Positions 34,227 through 41,767 of a DNA stretch of 62,417 bases are shown here, piece after piece; position 1 is the stretch's first letter, and every line of letters starts with the position of its first letter. Below the pieces are notes generated by a model that worked only from the letters and a program-made list of their open reading frames with translations, had not been told where the DNA came from and did no database searches. A program made the translations under genes and the position numbers. Source of the stretch: Meinhardsimonia xiamenensis (lineage in GTDB: Bacteria > Pseudomonadota > Alphaproteobacteria > Rhodobacterales > Rhodobacteraceae); the NCBI RefSeq assembly GCF_900102905.1, contig NZ_FNFV01000009.1:1-62417 (forward strand), given 5' to 3'.

Positions 34227-35201
34227 TCACGCCAGAAACGCCGTCACGAACTCCGCCGCGAGCGGCGGCACGATCGCATTGCCGTAGCCCCGCAAAAGCC
34301 CCATGCGGCCGGGTATCCCATCAGCCAGCGGGAATGTTCCGGGTTCAACGGGCCTCCACTTCCCATCCCTGCAGAGGAGCCAGTCCGGATCTCGCCAGAC
34401 GCCGTCCGTCGCATCGGTCCCGCTGGGGTCGGCGCTTTCGACCAGTCGACCAGCTTCACCGTCCTGCGGCTTGCATCCGTGTTGCCCGCCGCGTTGTACG
34501 CTGCCGTCGCGGGCGAACCCGCCATCGCCGTTGGCCAGCCCGCCAGCCAGACCTGCCTGCCGAGCAGCGCATTGATCGGCACCGCCCGGCATTCCGATCC
34601 GTCCTTGTGATCCCGCGCCGAGGCTGTCGCCCAGCCCGCCCGGTTCCAGAGCGACGGCGCCGAAGAACAGTCGCTGGCGGATGTGCGGCGCGCCAATGCC
34701 CGCAGCCGGCAGATCGGCCGCCGCGACGGCGTAAGATGCCGCTTCCAGGTCTGCCGCCAGAGCGTCGAACCACGCCCAGCCAGCCGAACCTTCAGCTGCC
34801 GTTCGAGCCGTGCCGCCAACCTTTCCGAGCACCGCCGCGCTCGCGACCTGCTCGCCGAAGACGAGCTTCGGTCGGCAGGCGGCGACGAGCCGCAGGAAGG
34901 CTGGCGCGAGATGGCGGTCATCGTCCTGTCCCTTGCGCTGCCCGGCCTGGCTGAAAGGCTGGCAGGGTGGCGATCCGGTCCAGACGGACAGGTCCTCCGC
35001 GACGCCCGCGAGGCGCAGCGCATAGGGCCAGCCGCCGATCCCGGCGAAGAAATGACATTGCGTGAAGCCGTGCAGGTCCGGGGGCTCCACCTCGAGAATG
35101 GACCGGTCGTCCACCTCACCGTCCGGCAGCAACCCGGCCGCGATCAGCTCCCGCAGCCATGCGCAGGCCGCGGGATCGGCATCGTTGTAGTAGACGGCCA
35201 T
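34227..35201 (-). CDS. Phage orphan DNA cytosine-5 methyltransferase
   Basis: A 324-residue C5 methyltransferase with motif I HFFAGIGGWPYALRLAG near residue 52, motif IV TGSPPCQPFSQAGQRKG near 77 with the catalytic Cys, a VI-like VFGEQVASAA (EN replaced by EQ), and GIGAPHIRQRLFFGAV (motif VIII). The C-terminal end SPADGIPGRM...LRGYGNAIVPPLAAEF is IX/X. No restriction partner is adjacent, so it probably protects phage DNA from host enzymes. Its ATG overlaps the stop of the DPPY methyltransferase gene. Confidence 0.9.
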   Translation of the reverse strand: MAVYYNDADPAACAWLRELIAAGLLPDGEVDDRSILEVEPPDLHGFTQCHFFAGIGGWPYALRLAGVAEDLSVWTGSPPCQPFSQAGQRKGQDDDRHLAPAFLRLVAACRPKLVFGEQVASAAVLGKVGGTARTAAEGSAGWAWFDALAADLEAASYAVAAADLPAAGIGAPHIRQRLFFGAVALEPGGLGDSLGAGSQGRIGMPGGADQCAARQAGLAGGLANGDGGFARDGSVQRGGQHGCKPQDGEAGRLVESADPSGTDATDGVWRDPDWLLCRDGKWRPVEPGTFPLADGIPGRMGLLRGYGNAIVPPLAAEFVTAFLA

Positions 35202-36535
35202 CAGGCAGGGGCATCGGCCCCAGTGGCGGCGGTATCGCCCAGCCGCTCGGCCTTCACCTCAGCGAAGGTCCGGCCGTCGCCGTCGAGGATCGCGTCCTTG
35301 CCGGTTTCGGCCTGCCAGCGCTCCACGGCGACGTCGACATAGGCCGGGCTGATTTCCATCGCGAAGACGCGGCGGCCGTTGGCCTCGCCCGCCATGATCT
35401 GCGAGCCGGAGCCCGAGAATGGCTCGTAGCAGAGCCCGCCGCGCGCGACGTGCTGGCGCATGGGGATCCCGAAGGCGTCGAGCGGCTTCGGCGTCGGATG
35501 ATCCGGGCGCTCGTCCCTGGCAAAGCTCGGCATTTCCCAGGTCGAAGGAAGCGTTTCCTCGGCCACCTTCGGCGGGCGGTTCGGGCGGCGCCAGCCCATG
35601 AAGCAGGGCTCGTGCTTCCAGAGGTAATGCGACCGGGTGAGAACCCCGCGGTCCTTCACCCAGATGATCTGCTGGTGCACGAAGGCGCCCGCCCTTTCCC
35701 AGCACTCTTCCAGCATCGCCTGGCGGCGCGAGGCGTGCCAGCAATACCAGGCGGCATCCTCGGTGATCGCCTCGGCGACAGCGGCGGCGATGAAACCGTC
35801 GTAGAGCTCCGCGCCCTGCGAGCTGTCGTCCCAGGTCGTGCCGTAGGAGGCCGACCAGTCCTTGTTGCGGGTCGGGTGGTTCGAGCCGTCGTAATCGACG
35901 AGGTACGGCGGATCGGTCGCGAACAGCACCGCGCGTTCGCCGTTCATCAGGCGGCGGACGTCCTCATGGTTGGTCGAGTCCCCGCAGAGCAGGCGATGAT
36001 CACCGAGGATCCACAGGTCGCCCATCCGCGATGCGGGATTACGCGGCGGCTCGGGGATGGTCACCGGAGGCACCGAGCCCCCGGCGCCGCCTTCTTCTTC
36101 ACCGACCCCGTCCGGATCGAAGGCCAGCAGCTTGTCGAGTTCGCCATCCGAGAAACCGACCAGCGACAGGTCGAAATCGTCAGCGAGCAGATCCTGCAGT
36201 TCCGCCGAAAGAACGGCTTCGTTCCAGTCGCCGAGTTCCGTGAGCTTGTTGTCGGCCAGACGATAGGCCCGCCGCTGCGCCTCGGTCAGATGCCCCAGCA
36301 CGATCACCGGTGCCTCGGTCAGCCCGAGCTGCGTCGCGGCCAGCACCCGGCCATGGCCCGCGATCAGCTCGCCGTCCTCGCCCACGAGGCAAGGCACGGT
36401 CCAGCCGAACTCGGCCATGCTGGCGGCGATCTTCGCCACCTGGTCGGACCCGTGCACCTTCGCGTTTTTGGCGTAGGGCTGGAGCTTTGACAGCGGCCAC
36501 ATCTCGATCCGCTCGGGGGCGAAGCTCAGCGTCAT
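35201..36535 (-). CDS. DPPY-type DNA methyltransferase with ParB-like N-terminus
   Basis: A 444-residue protein. The first ~150 residues are a ParB/Spo0J-like nuclease-fold domain (LSKLQPYAKNAKVHGSDQVA, LIAGHGRVLAATQLG, RAYRLADNKLTELG). The rest is an amino-methyltransferase: catalytic FATDPPYLVDYDGSNH near residue 225, and SAM motif I YEPFSGSGSQIMAGEANGRR near 395. The order (DPPY before FxGxG) fits class beta, so N6-adenine or N4-cytosine. It is common in siphophages and probably confers protection from restriction. I chose ATG 36535 because upstream codons are poor and low in conservation. Confidence 0.9.
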   Translation of the reverse strand: MTLSFAPERIEMWPLSKLQPYAKNAKVHGSDQVAKIAASMAEFGWTVPCLVGEDGELIAGHGRVLAATQLGLTEAPVIVLGHLTEAQRRAYRLADNKLTELGDWNEAVLSAELQDLLADDFDLSLVGFSDGELDKLLAFDPDGVGEEEGGAGGSVPPVTIPEPPRNPASRMGDLWILGDHRLLCGDSTNHEDVRRLMNGERAVLFATDPPYLVDYDGSNHPTRNKDWSASYGTTWDDSSQGAELYDGFIAAAVAEAITEDAAWYCWHASRRQAMLEECWERAGAFVHQQIIWVKDRGVLTRSHYLWKHEPCFMGWRRPNRPPKVAEETLPSTWEMPSFARDERPDHPTPKPLDAFGIPMRQHVARGGLCYEPFSGSGSQIMAGEANGRRVFAMEISPAYVDVAVERWQAETGKDAILDGDGRTFAEVKAERLGDTAATGADAPA

Positions 36536-36789
36536 GGGCGGTGTTCCGTGAATGGTGGTGGATTCCGGCAAAGCGGAGTCCACCGGCTTGCGTGCTGGAC
36601 TCCGGCATCCACGGGGTATCCACCCCGCGCGGCCGGTCATGTATTTGATGTTACGACGATTTTTCGACGCCGAGGGTGGATCCGGATTCCGGGTGGCTTC
36701 CCAAAAATCCGGCCCTGTCGCTGGCGAAATCCCGCGCCAAGCCCGCCAGCATACGATCTCGGCCCGAAAGGAACCGTTGTTTCAAAGGG
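36536..36789. repeat. Gene-free stretch with inverted and repeated GGTGGATTCCG motifs
   Basis: No convincing gene is seen here. At 36557-36584 an 11-base stem (GGTGGATTCCG / CGGAGTCCACC, one mismatch) encloses six bases. Related words recur at about 36594-36612 (TGGACTCCGGCATCCA) and near 36676-36697 (GTGGATCCGGATTCCGG). The arms may act as a terminator for the Doc operon or as a protein-binding site for the methyltransferase promoter; neither is shown. Confidence 0.4.
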
Positions 36790-37182
36790 TTAGACGACGA
36801 TGTGCTGCCGCAGCCAGTCCGCGAGACCGACCTCGTCCATCCTGCCGGCGGCAAGCGCCATCATGGCGGCGTATTTTTCCTCGGGCGACGCCACCAGATC
36901 GGCGCCGTTCAGCCGCAGGAAGAGCCGCATCACCACCAGCGCCGTGCGCTTGTTGCCATCCACGAAGGGATGATTGCGGGCGATGCCGAACCCGTAGGCC
37001 GCGGCGAGCTCGGCCAGGTCCGGCGCCGGGTCGGCATAGGCCAGCCTGTCCTTCGGACGCTGCAAGGCCGAAGCGAGCGCCCCGCGACCCCTGATACCCG
37101 GCCTGCCACCGTGTTCGGCAAGCTGCCGGTTGTGGATGGCCTCGACCACGTCGGGGCGCACCCATGCGATCCGATCGCTCAT
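36790..37182 (-). CDS. doc: Doc-type (Fic-fold) death-on-curing toxin
   Basis: A 130-residue Fic-fold toxin with the Doc motif NHPFVDGNKRTALVVMRLFL near residue 70 (HxFx[D/E]GNKR), which in Doc phosphorylates EF-Tu. The N-terminal RPDVVEAIHNRQLAEHGGRP, preceding GIRGRGALASALQRP, is family-typical. It overlaps the antitoxin gene by 4 bases. The partner is an AbrB/MazE-type protein rather than the Phd usual in phage P1. Confidence 0.92.
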   Translation of the reverse strand: MSDRIAWVRPDVVEAIHNRQLAEHGGRPGIRGRGALASALQRPKDRLAYADPAPDLAELAAAYGFGIARNHPFVDGNKRTALVVMRLFLRLNGADLVASPEEKYAAMMALAAGRMDEVGLADWLRQHIVV

Positions 37183-37403
37183 TCAGCGAGCTTCTTCAGC
37201 ACGTCGCGATCCTCGCGCATGATCTCTTCGGCGAGATCCATCTGTGCCGCGAACTCCGGGTCGTAGGGCGTCAGCTCGATCCCGTTCGGCGTTTCCACAG
37301 CATAGAGACGGTCGCCCTTGCCGACGCGAAGCTTCGCCAGAAGCTCCTTCGGCAAGACGACCCCCACGGAATTTCCGATGCTGGTGAGCTTCAGGCTGGA
37401 CAT
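37179..37403 (-). CDS. AbrB/MazE-type antitoxin partner of Doc
   Basis: A 74-residue antitoxin: KLTSIGNSVGVVLPKELLAK is the swapped-hairpin AbrB fold that binds DNA, and the acidic helical tail (PEFAAQMDLAEEIMREDRDV) would bind the toxin's active-site cleft. GGAGG-type sequence lies upstream of ATG 37403. A perfect inverted repeat sits 22 bases further upstream, giving the likely self-repression site. Confidence 0.9.
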   Translation of the reverse strand: MSSLKLTSIGNSVGVVLPKELLAKLRVGKGDRLYAVETPNGIELTPYDPEFAAQMDLAEEIMREDRDVLKKLAE

Positions 37404-37425
37404 GGCGGCGCCTCCGTGAACACCC

Positions 37426-37449
37426 GCGTTATAATATGCGTTATAACGC
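37426..37449 (-). promoter_or_regulatory. Operator-like palindrome of the AbrB-Doc operon
   Basis: GCGTTATAA (37426-37434) and TTATAACGC (37441-37449) form a perfect 9-base inverted repeat with six bases between. It is AT-rich in a GC-rich neighbourhood and overlaps a plausible -10 element read toward the antitoxin gene. AbrB-type antitoxins bind such sites, so it is inferred to be the autoregulation operator. Confidence 0.65.
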
Positions 37450-37569
37450 CGCCTTTCAAGGCGTCCCCGCGCGCGCCTCTCCCGAGGATACCCGTTTTCT
37501 ACCCCGGGAGAGGCGTTTTCGTCCCGTCGAAATGTGTCCGCCGCACATCTTTCCCGCTCTTGCGCTCCA

Positions 37570-37998
37570 TCACGCGCCGCGGGCCAGCTCGATCACCTTC
37601 CGCTTCGACAGGTTGCGGTTGAACCGCCGCCGGTTGAGCCTCAGCGCGATGACGCAGAGCCCGTAGAGCCAGTGCTGGTGGGCGGCCGAGCGCTGCAGCC
37701 CGACCGTCCAGCAGATGGTTTTCCACCGCTCCCCGTAAGCGCGCATCCAGATGATCCTGCCGTCTACGGGATCGAGGCCCACCGTCCAGGAGAGCGTCTC
37801 CTCCATCCGGCTGATCGCCTGCGGCGAGGGCAGCACGCGCATGGGCCTTGGCTCCTGGCCCACCTTGTCGCCGAAGGAATGGATGATCTCGGGCCAGGTG
37901 CTGAAGTAGCCTTGCCGGCGCGGCTCCGGCAGGCGCTTGAGCACCCAGGCGGCCTCGGCCAGGCGGGCCTCGACGAGAGACGGGGTCCACTTATCCAT
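37570..37998 (-). CDS. DUF6362-like phage protein
   Basis: A 142-residue protein (MDKWTPSLVEARLAEAAWVL...SWTVGLDPVDGRIIWMRAYG...RNLSKRKVIELARG). The C-terminal half looks like a helix-turn-helix (WKTICWTVGLQRSAAHQHWL), suggesting a late-gene activator-like or sigma-like role, which is an inference. ATG 37998 overlaps the preceding gene by 8 bases. Common in Rhodobacterales siphophages. Confidence 0.75.
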   Translation of the reverse strand: MDKWTPSLVEARLAEAAWVLKRLPEPRRQGYFSTWPEIIHSFGDKVGQEPRPMRVLPSPQAISRMEETLSWTVGLDPVDGRIIWMRAYGERWKTICWTVGLQRSAAHQHWLYGLCVIALRLNRRRFNRNLSKRKVIELARGA

Positions 37999-38191
37999 GG
38001 CACCCTCCATCGTCGGCAGCACGCGGTCCGTAGAGCCGTTCGCCCAACTGGCGAACGAGCTCCCGTTCAGGCCAGCTCAACCGGTCATCATCCACTGACA
38101 CCGCCAGCACTCCCTGCTCCTGCCAACCCTCGCGCTTCACCTGCTCGGGGTCGCGACGACGGCCACCGTAGCCCTTGGGATGCCACCTCAT
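37991..38191 (-). CDS. Small phage protein of unknown function
   Basis: A 66-residue protein (MRWHPKGYGGRRRDPEQVKR...VSVDDDRLSWPERELVRQLG). Its start overlaps the RuvC-like stop (ATGA), and its end overlaps the DUF6362 gene. Homologues sit in the same place in related prophages. The basic N-terminus could bind nucleic acid; no family function is known. Confidence 0.65.
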   Translation of the reverse strand: MRWHPKGYGGRRRDPEQVKREGWQEQGVLAVSVDDDRLSWPERELVRQLGERLYGPRAADDGGCHG

Positions 38192-38709
38192 GCGACACCT
38201 CCATTCGTCTCGATCGCCCAAACGAGGATCGCGATGGCATCGGCCTCGTTATCGTCGGCGGGGCTGAAGCCCCGGGCACGCGCAGACGCGATCATTGCCT
38301 CCTTCGGCGCGTTGCCCTTGCCGGTGGCGTGCCGCTTGATCGTGCCGACGGGAACGCCCTCGTAAGGCACGCCGCGCAGTTCCGCCCATGCGGTCAGCGT
38401 AGCCATCAGCCCGCCATGGACATGGGCCGCGTCCGTACCGGCATGGCGGCGCACCTCCTCGAACCAAATGGCGGCGATTGGGCCGGACAAGCGGTCGATC
38501 TCGGTGAGCCAGTTGGTGAAGCGCAGGTAGCGCATGCCGCCGCCATCATAGCGGCCTGGCCTGAAGCTCGCGGTCCCGCTGGTGATCAGCCCTTCGGCCG
38601 AGCGCAGCGCCCAGCCGGTGCTGGTGCCGAGATCCAGCGCGAGAATGCAGCGGTCGAGAGCGCCGGCGGCCATGGAAGGCGCCGGAGCGATGTGTGGGGA
38701 GCGGTCCAT
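38188..38709 (-). CDS. RuvC-like Holliday junction resolvase
   Basis: A 173-residue RNase H-fold protein: CILALDLGTSTGWALRSAEG (first catalytic Asp near residue 26), IAAIWFEEVRRHAG (Glu near 78), and the C-terminal pair FSPADDNEADAIAILVWAIE. These match phage RuvC-like resolvases that trim branched DNA before packaging. GAGGAGG lies 5 bases upstream of ATG 38709. It is the first gene after the iteron-rich gap. Confidence 0.82.
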   Translation of the reverse strand: MDRSPHIAPAPSMAAGALDRCILALDLGTSTGWALRSAEGLITSGTASFRPGRYDGGGMRYLRFTNWLTEIDRLSGPIAAIWFEEVRRHAGTDAAHVHGGLMATLTAWAELRGVPYEGVPVGTIKRHATGKGNAPKEAMIASARARGFSPADDNEADAIAILVWAIETNGGVA

Positions 38710-38830
38710 GACGACCTCCTCTTCGAGTGATCGGCCAAGGCCCACGCCTGCCTGGATCGAAGGCAGCACGCGCGCCCGGACCGGGATCGCGAGATCGGGT
38801 CAGGGTCATGGTCGGGGCGTGGTGAGCGCC

Positions 38831-39090
38831 CAAGGCTTTCTTCAACGGCTTCAGTCCCTCCGCTTGAAGGAAGTGGGGCTGTAAGCCATTGAGAGAAAGG
38901 CATTTCATATCTTCTTTCAATATTTCAGTTTCTTCAATGGGTATGTGTGGCATACCCCTCCTCTCCCACGCGCGAGGGTCTTTGCGTGAAATATTGAAAG
39001 AAGTCCCTCTCGCCGGATTTTTCGCGTCACGACAGGGGCTTGGGCGGAAACTTCCTTCAAGTGAAGGATGGGGCGTCTTGAAGGAAGCAT
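38831..39090. other. Candidate replication origin: iterons and nested inverted repeats
   Basis: The longest gene-free stretch in the early region lies between the primase and RuvC-like genes. A 17-base perfect inverted repeat, CTTCTTTCAATATTTCA (38911-38927) with its complement at 38987-39003, brackets a hairpin GGGTATG-TGTGG-CATACCC (38939-38957). The word CTTGAAGGAAG occurs at 38862-38872 and 39077-39087, inverted at 39051-39061, and a variant (TTGAAAGAAG) ends the large repeat. Iterated words next to a primase gene suggest an initiator-binding origin. Promoters for the downstream operon may also lie here. Confidence 0.5.
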
Positions 39091-39101
39091 CGCGCCGGCC
39101 C

Positions 39102-41381
39102 TCACCGCAGCGCCCGGAAGCGCATGGCCTTCCGGCCCCCGGTCTCCTGCTCGACCGTGACGATGTCGCCGCTCTCGACCAGCGTGAGCAGGATGTCGTC
39201 GCGGTCGCGCGCCCGGAGCCATTGCGAGGCGCGGGTGAGTTCGGACTTGGTCATCCCCGCCGCCCCAGCCTTGCGGATGATCTCGCGCAGGCGCTTCAGA
39301 TGCGCCTCGGTCTCGGTGTCGGCGACATGGCGCTCGACCGCGTCGATGGTGCGCCGGGCGAAGTGGCGCACGAACTCGATCGCCCAGACGGCGTCTTCCA
39401 TCCGAATGACGGGCCGGACCGCATCCCGCCCCACGGCCAGGACGAGCGCGACCTTGGCCGCGTTCTCCGCGATCCGCGCGAGGATCGGGGTCTGGAACGT
39501 GCCGGCCGCGGCCCTGAGCTTGGCCGTGATCTCGTCGCCGAGCGTATCGAAGCGCGCTCGCGCGTCCTCGTGCATCGGCACGGTCATCGGCTCCACCGCG
39601 GTCTCGGGACCGGCCGTCCGCCCGGTGAGGTTCCCGCCCCCTGTGCCGCCCGCAATGCGCTGGAGCCCCTCGATCAGCGCCGGCGGCGAGGGCTGCAAGC
39701 GCGCCGCGCGGTTCTCGTCGGGGTAGTCCTCCTCGGTCGCAAGGATGATGAACCGGGCGAGCGAGCCGTCGACGACATTGGCGCCCTGAAGCGCCCCCCA
39801 GAAATGCAGCGGCGTCGTCGTGCCATAGACGCAGAGGCAGGGCTGGACGATGTCGCGCCGCTCGTTCGAGCCGTCCCGGTTGGCGTATTCCGCACCGAGG
39901 AACACGCCGCTCGCCGCGCTGTAGAGCTCCGTCATGTTATCGAGGATTTCGGTGACGTGGCGCGGGCTGCGTTTGCGGTCGGCCGCGGCCGAGAGGAACA
40001 TCCCGAACTCGTCGAGCTGGAACAGGATCGCCGGCTGGCGGTGGAGCGCGGTCAGCAGCCCCGCGCCCGAGGCGATCTTGTTGCCGCCGAGGTGATGCGC
40101 GAGCCCCGCCTCGAAGAAGAGACGGTTCACCACCTCGCGGGCATGGTTCTTGCCCGAGCCGCTGTCGGCGATGCCGACGATGTAGAGGTTGGTGCGCAGG
40201 TCTGACTCGGTGCGGTAGCGCCGCCCCATCAGTGCGCCGAGGGCGCAGAGGCTCGCGCCCACCGCGAGAAGCGGCTGCGGTCTGCGCGCCGTCTCGATCA
40301 TGTAGCGCGCGAGATCGCCCACGAGCCCGCCCGGGATCGTCAGTGTGAAGGACGGTGCCGGCGGGAGGATCGGCGGCGGGGCTTCGGGCTGGGCGAGCCG
40401 CGCGAGGAGGCCGGCCGCGGGATGCTCGTCGGCCGCACACGCCTTCTGACTGCCGTCGAGCAGCAGGTCGGGGTCGGGACGCCAGCCCTTCTCCATGGCG
40501 AGGTGATAGATCGTGCCGGCGCCGATCCGCGCGGGCCTGAAGCTCGCCCAAGCCTTCGCCGTCGCGGCCGGGTCGTTCTTGGCCGCCTGCGCCGACCATT
40601 CGGTGAAGAGCGTCGCGCCCTCATCGCCCAAGGCACCCTTCAGTGCCATGCCGATGCGCATCCAGCTGTCGTAATCGAGCTCGGCGTTGGGCAGCCAGGC
40701 GAGCGCGCTTCGGATCGCGGCCTGCGTGCCGGCCTGCGCGTGACCCGGCAGACACTGCTGGGCCGCCACGTTCGCCCCCTTCGCGCCGAGGCTCTTCGGG
40801 CGCAGCTCGGGCGGGATCAGCGCCAACGCCTCGTCGAGGAAGGCCGCTGCCTGTTCGGCGTCGATTTCGGGCAGGCTCTCGATGTCGAGATCCGCGAGCC
40901 CCTCCTCCGGCCAGGCGTAGGGCCGGCCGGTGTCGGGATGCTTGGCATAGGCCACGAACTGCTGTCCGAGGCAGAGCATCTCGAGCGGCGCGCGCCGGAT
41001 CCCGGCGAATGGCTGGGTCGTCCGATAGACGAGGAGCCGCTTCGGCGCCTTTCCGATCCTGAGCGCCGGCGTATCGCCCAGCCGTTCGCGGGCCAGCCGC
41101 TCGATGCGCAGCGCGAGATCACCATCCTCGGCGATGTCGATGTCGAGTGCTGCGACCGCACCCCCGACGATCCCGACCCCACAGTCGGGCCAGGTCGACC
41201 AGGTCGCGACCTCGATCTCGGTCGTGGCGCGGCTGGCATGCCGGTTCCACTGCGGGTAGTCGTGCCAGGCCGCACGGGCGAACTGGCCGGGTTTCTTGGT
41301 GCCGGGCGCGATCGGCAGGATCGCGTAGCCGTTGGTCACGAGCCGCGCGCCCACGCGCGCCATCCACGAGGTGTCCGCCAT
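39102..41381 (-). CDS. Phage primase-polymerase / helicase-type replication protein
   Basis: A 759-residue protein. Residues ~1-260 are a bifunctional primase/polymerase (PrimPol) domain: NGYAILPIAPGTKKPGQFAR, GVGIVGGAVAALDIDIAEDG (metal-binding Asp pair), and APKRLLVYRTTQPF. Residues ~300-345 form a primase C-terminal helical region, and a C-terminal DUF3987-like ATPase has Walker A VGIADSGSGKNHAREVVNRL near 395 and ILFQLDEFGMFLSAAADRKR as Walker B. It should start phage DNA synthesis. It overlaps the DUF6511 gene by one base and precedes the iteron region. Confidence 0.88.
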   Translation of the reverse strand: MADTSWMARVGARLVTNGYAILPIAPGTKKPGQFARAAWHDYPQWNRHASRATTEIEVATWSTWPDCGVGIVGGAVAALDIDIAEDGDLALRIERLARERLGDTPALRIGKAPKRLLVYRTTQPFAGIRRAPLEMLCLGQQFVAYAKHPDTGRPYAWPEEGLADLDIESLPEIDAEQAAAFLDEALALIPPELRPKSLGAKGANVAAQQCLPGHAQAGTQAAIRSALAWLPNAELDYDSWMRIGMALKGALGDEGATLFTEWSAQAAKNDPAATAKAWASFRPARIGAGTIYHLAMEKGWRPDPDLLLDGSQKACAADEHPAAGLLARLAQPEAPPPILPPAPSFTLTIPGGLVGDLARYMIETARRPQPLLAVGASLCALGALMGRRYRTESDLRTNLYIVGIADSGSGKNHAREVVNRLFFEAGLAHHLGGNKIASGAGLLTALHRQPAILFQLDEFGMFLSAAADRKRSPRHVTEILDNMTELYSAASGVFLGAEYANRDGSNERRDIVQPCLCVYGTTTPLHFWGALQGANVVDGSLARFIILATEEDYPDENRAARLQPSPPALIEGLQRIAGGTGGGNLTGRTAGPETAVEPMTVPMHEDARARFDTLGDEITAKLRAAAGTFQTPILARIAENAAKVALVLAVGRDAVRPVIRMEDAVWAIEFVRHFARRTIDAVERHVADTETEAHLKRLREIIRKAGAAGMTKSELTRASQWLRARDRDDILLTLVESGDIVTVEQETGGRKAMRFRALR

Positions 41382-41767
41382 CAGAAGGGCACCTCCGGGA
41401 TCATGCCATCGAGCCGCGCGCGGTCCTTCGCCGCCTGGTCGCGTAGGTGGTCGCAGTAGCCAGTGACGATCACCTCGACGAAGGCGTCCCACTCATCCTC
41501 GGTGAGCAGGGCAAGATCGGTCCGGCCGAGGCTGTCGAGATAGGCGCCGCCGGCCTTGCCGCCCTCGACCATGGCCGCCGTCTCATTGGGGGTCGGATCG
41601 ATCATGCCCGACCTCCGGTGGCAGATGTCCTGGCAAGCCCGGCTGCAGAGGTCTCGGCGGCTCGTGTCGCGTCGCGGGTCGGAGACGGCAAAGCGCGCGT
41701 CGAACCAGCCCCAGCCGCGGGGTTCTCGATGGCAGACGGCGCAGAGCCCGGCACGGACGTAAGGCAT
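41381..41767 (-). CDS. DUF6511-like zinc-finger phage protein
   Basis: A 128-residue protein with CAVCHREPRGWGWFDARFAV and DLCSRACQDICHRRSGMIDP (a Cys4-type zinc finger), followed by the conserved NETAAMVEGGKAGGAYLDSL and EDEWDAFVEVIVTGYCD. It matches DUF6511, nearly always beside a phage DEAD helicase. The role is unknown. Its 5' half overlaps the helicase gene's end by about 166 bases in another frame, longer than usual. Confidence 0.85.
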   Translation of the reverse strand: MPYVRAGLCAVCHREPRGWGWFDARFAVSDPRRDTSRRDLCSRACQDICHRRSGMIDPTPNETAAMVEGGKAGGAYLDSLGRTDLALLTEDEWDAFVEVIVTGYCDHLRDQAAKDRARLDGMIPEVPF

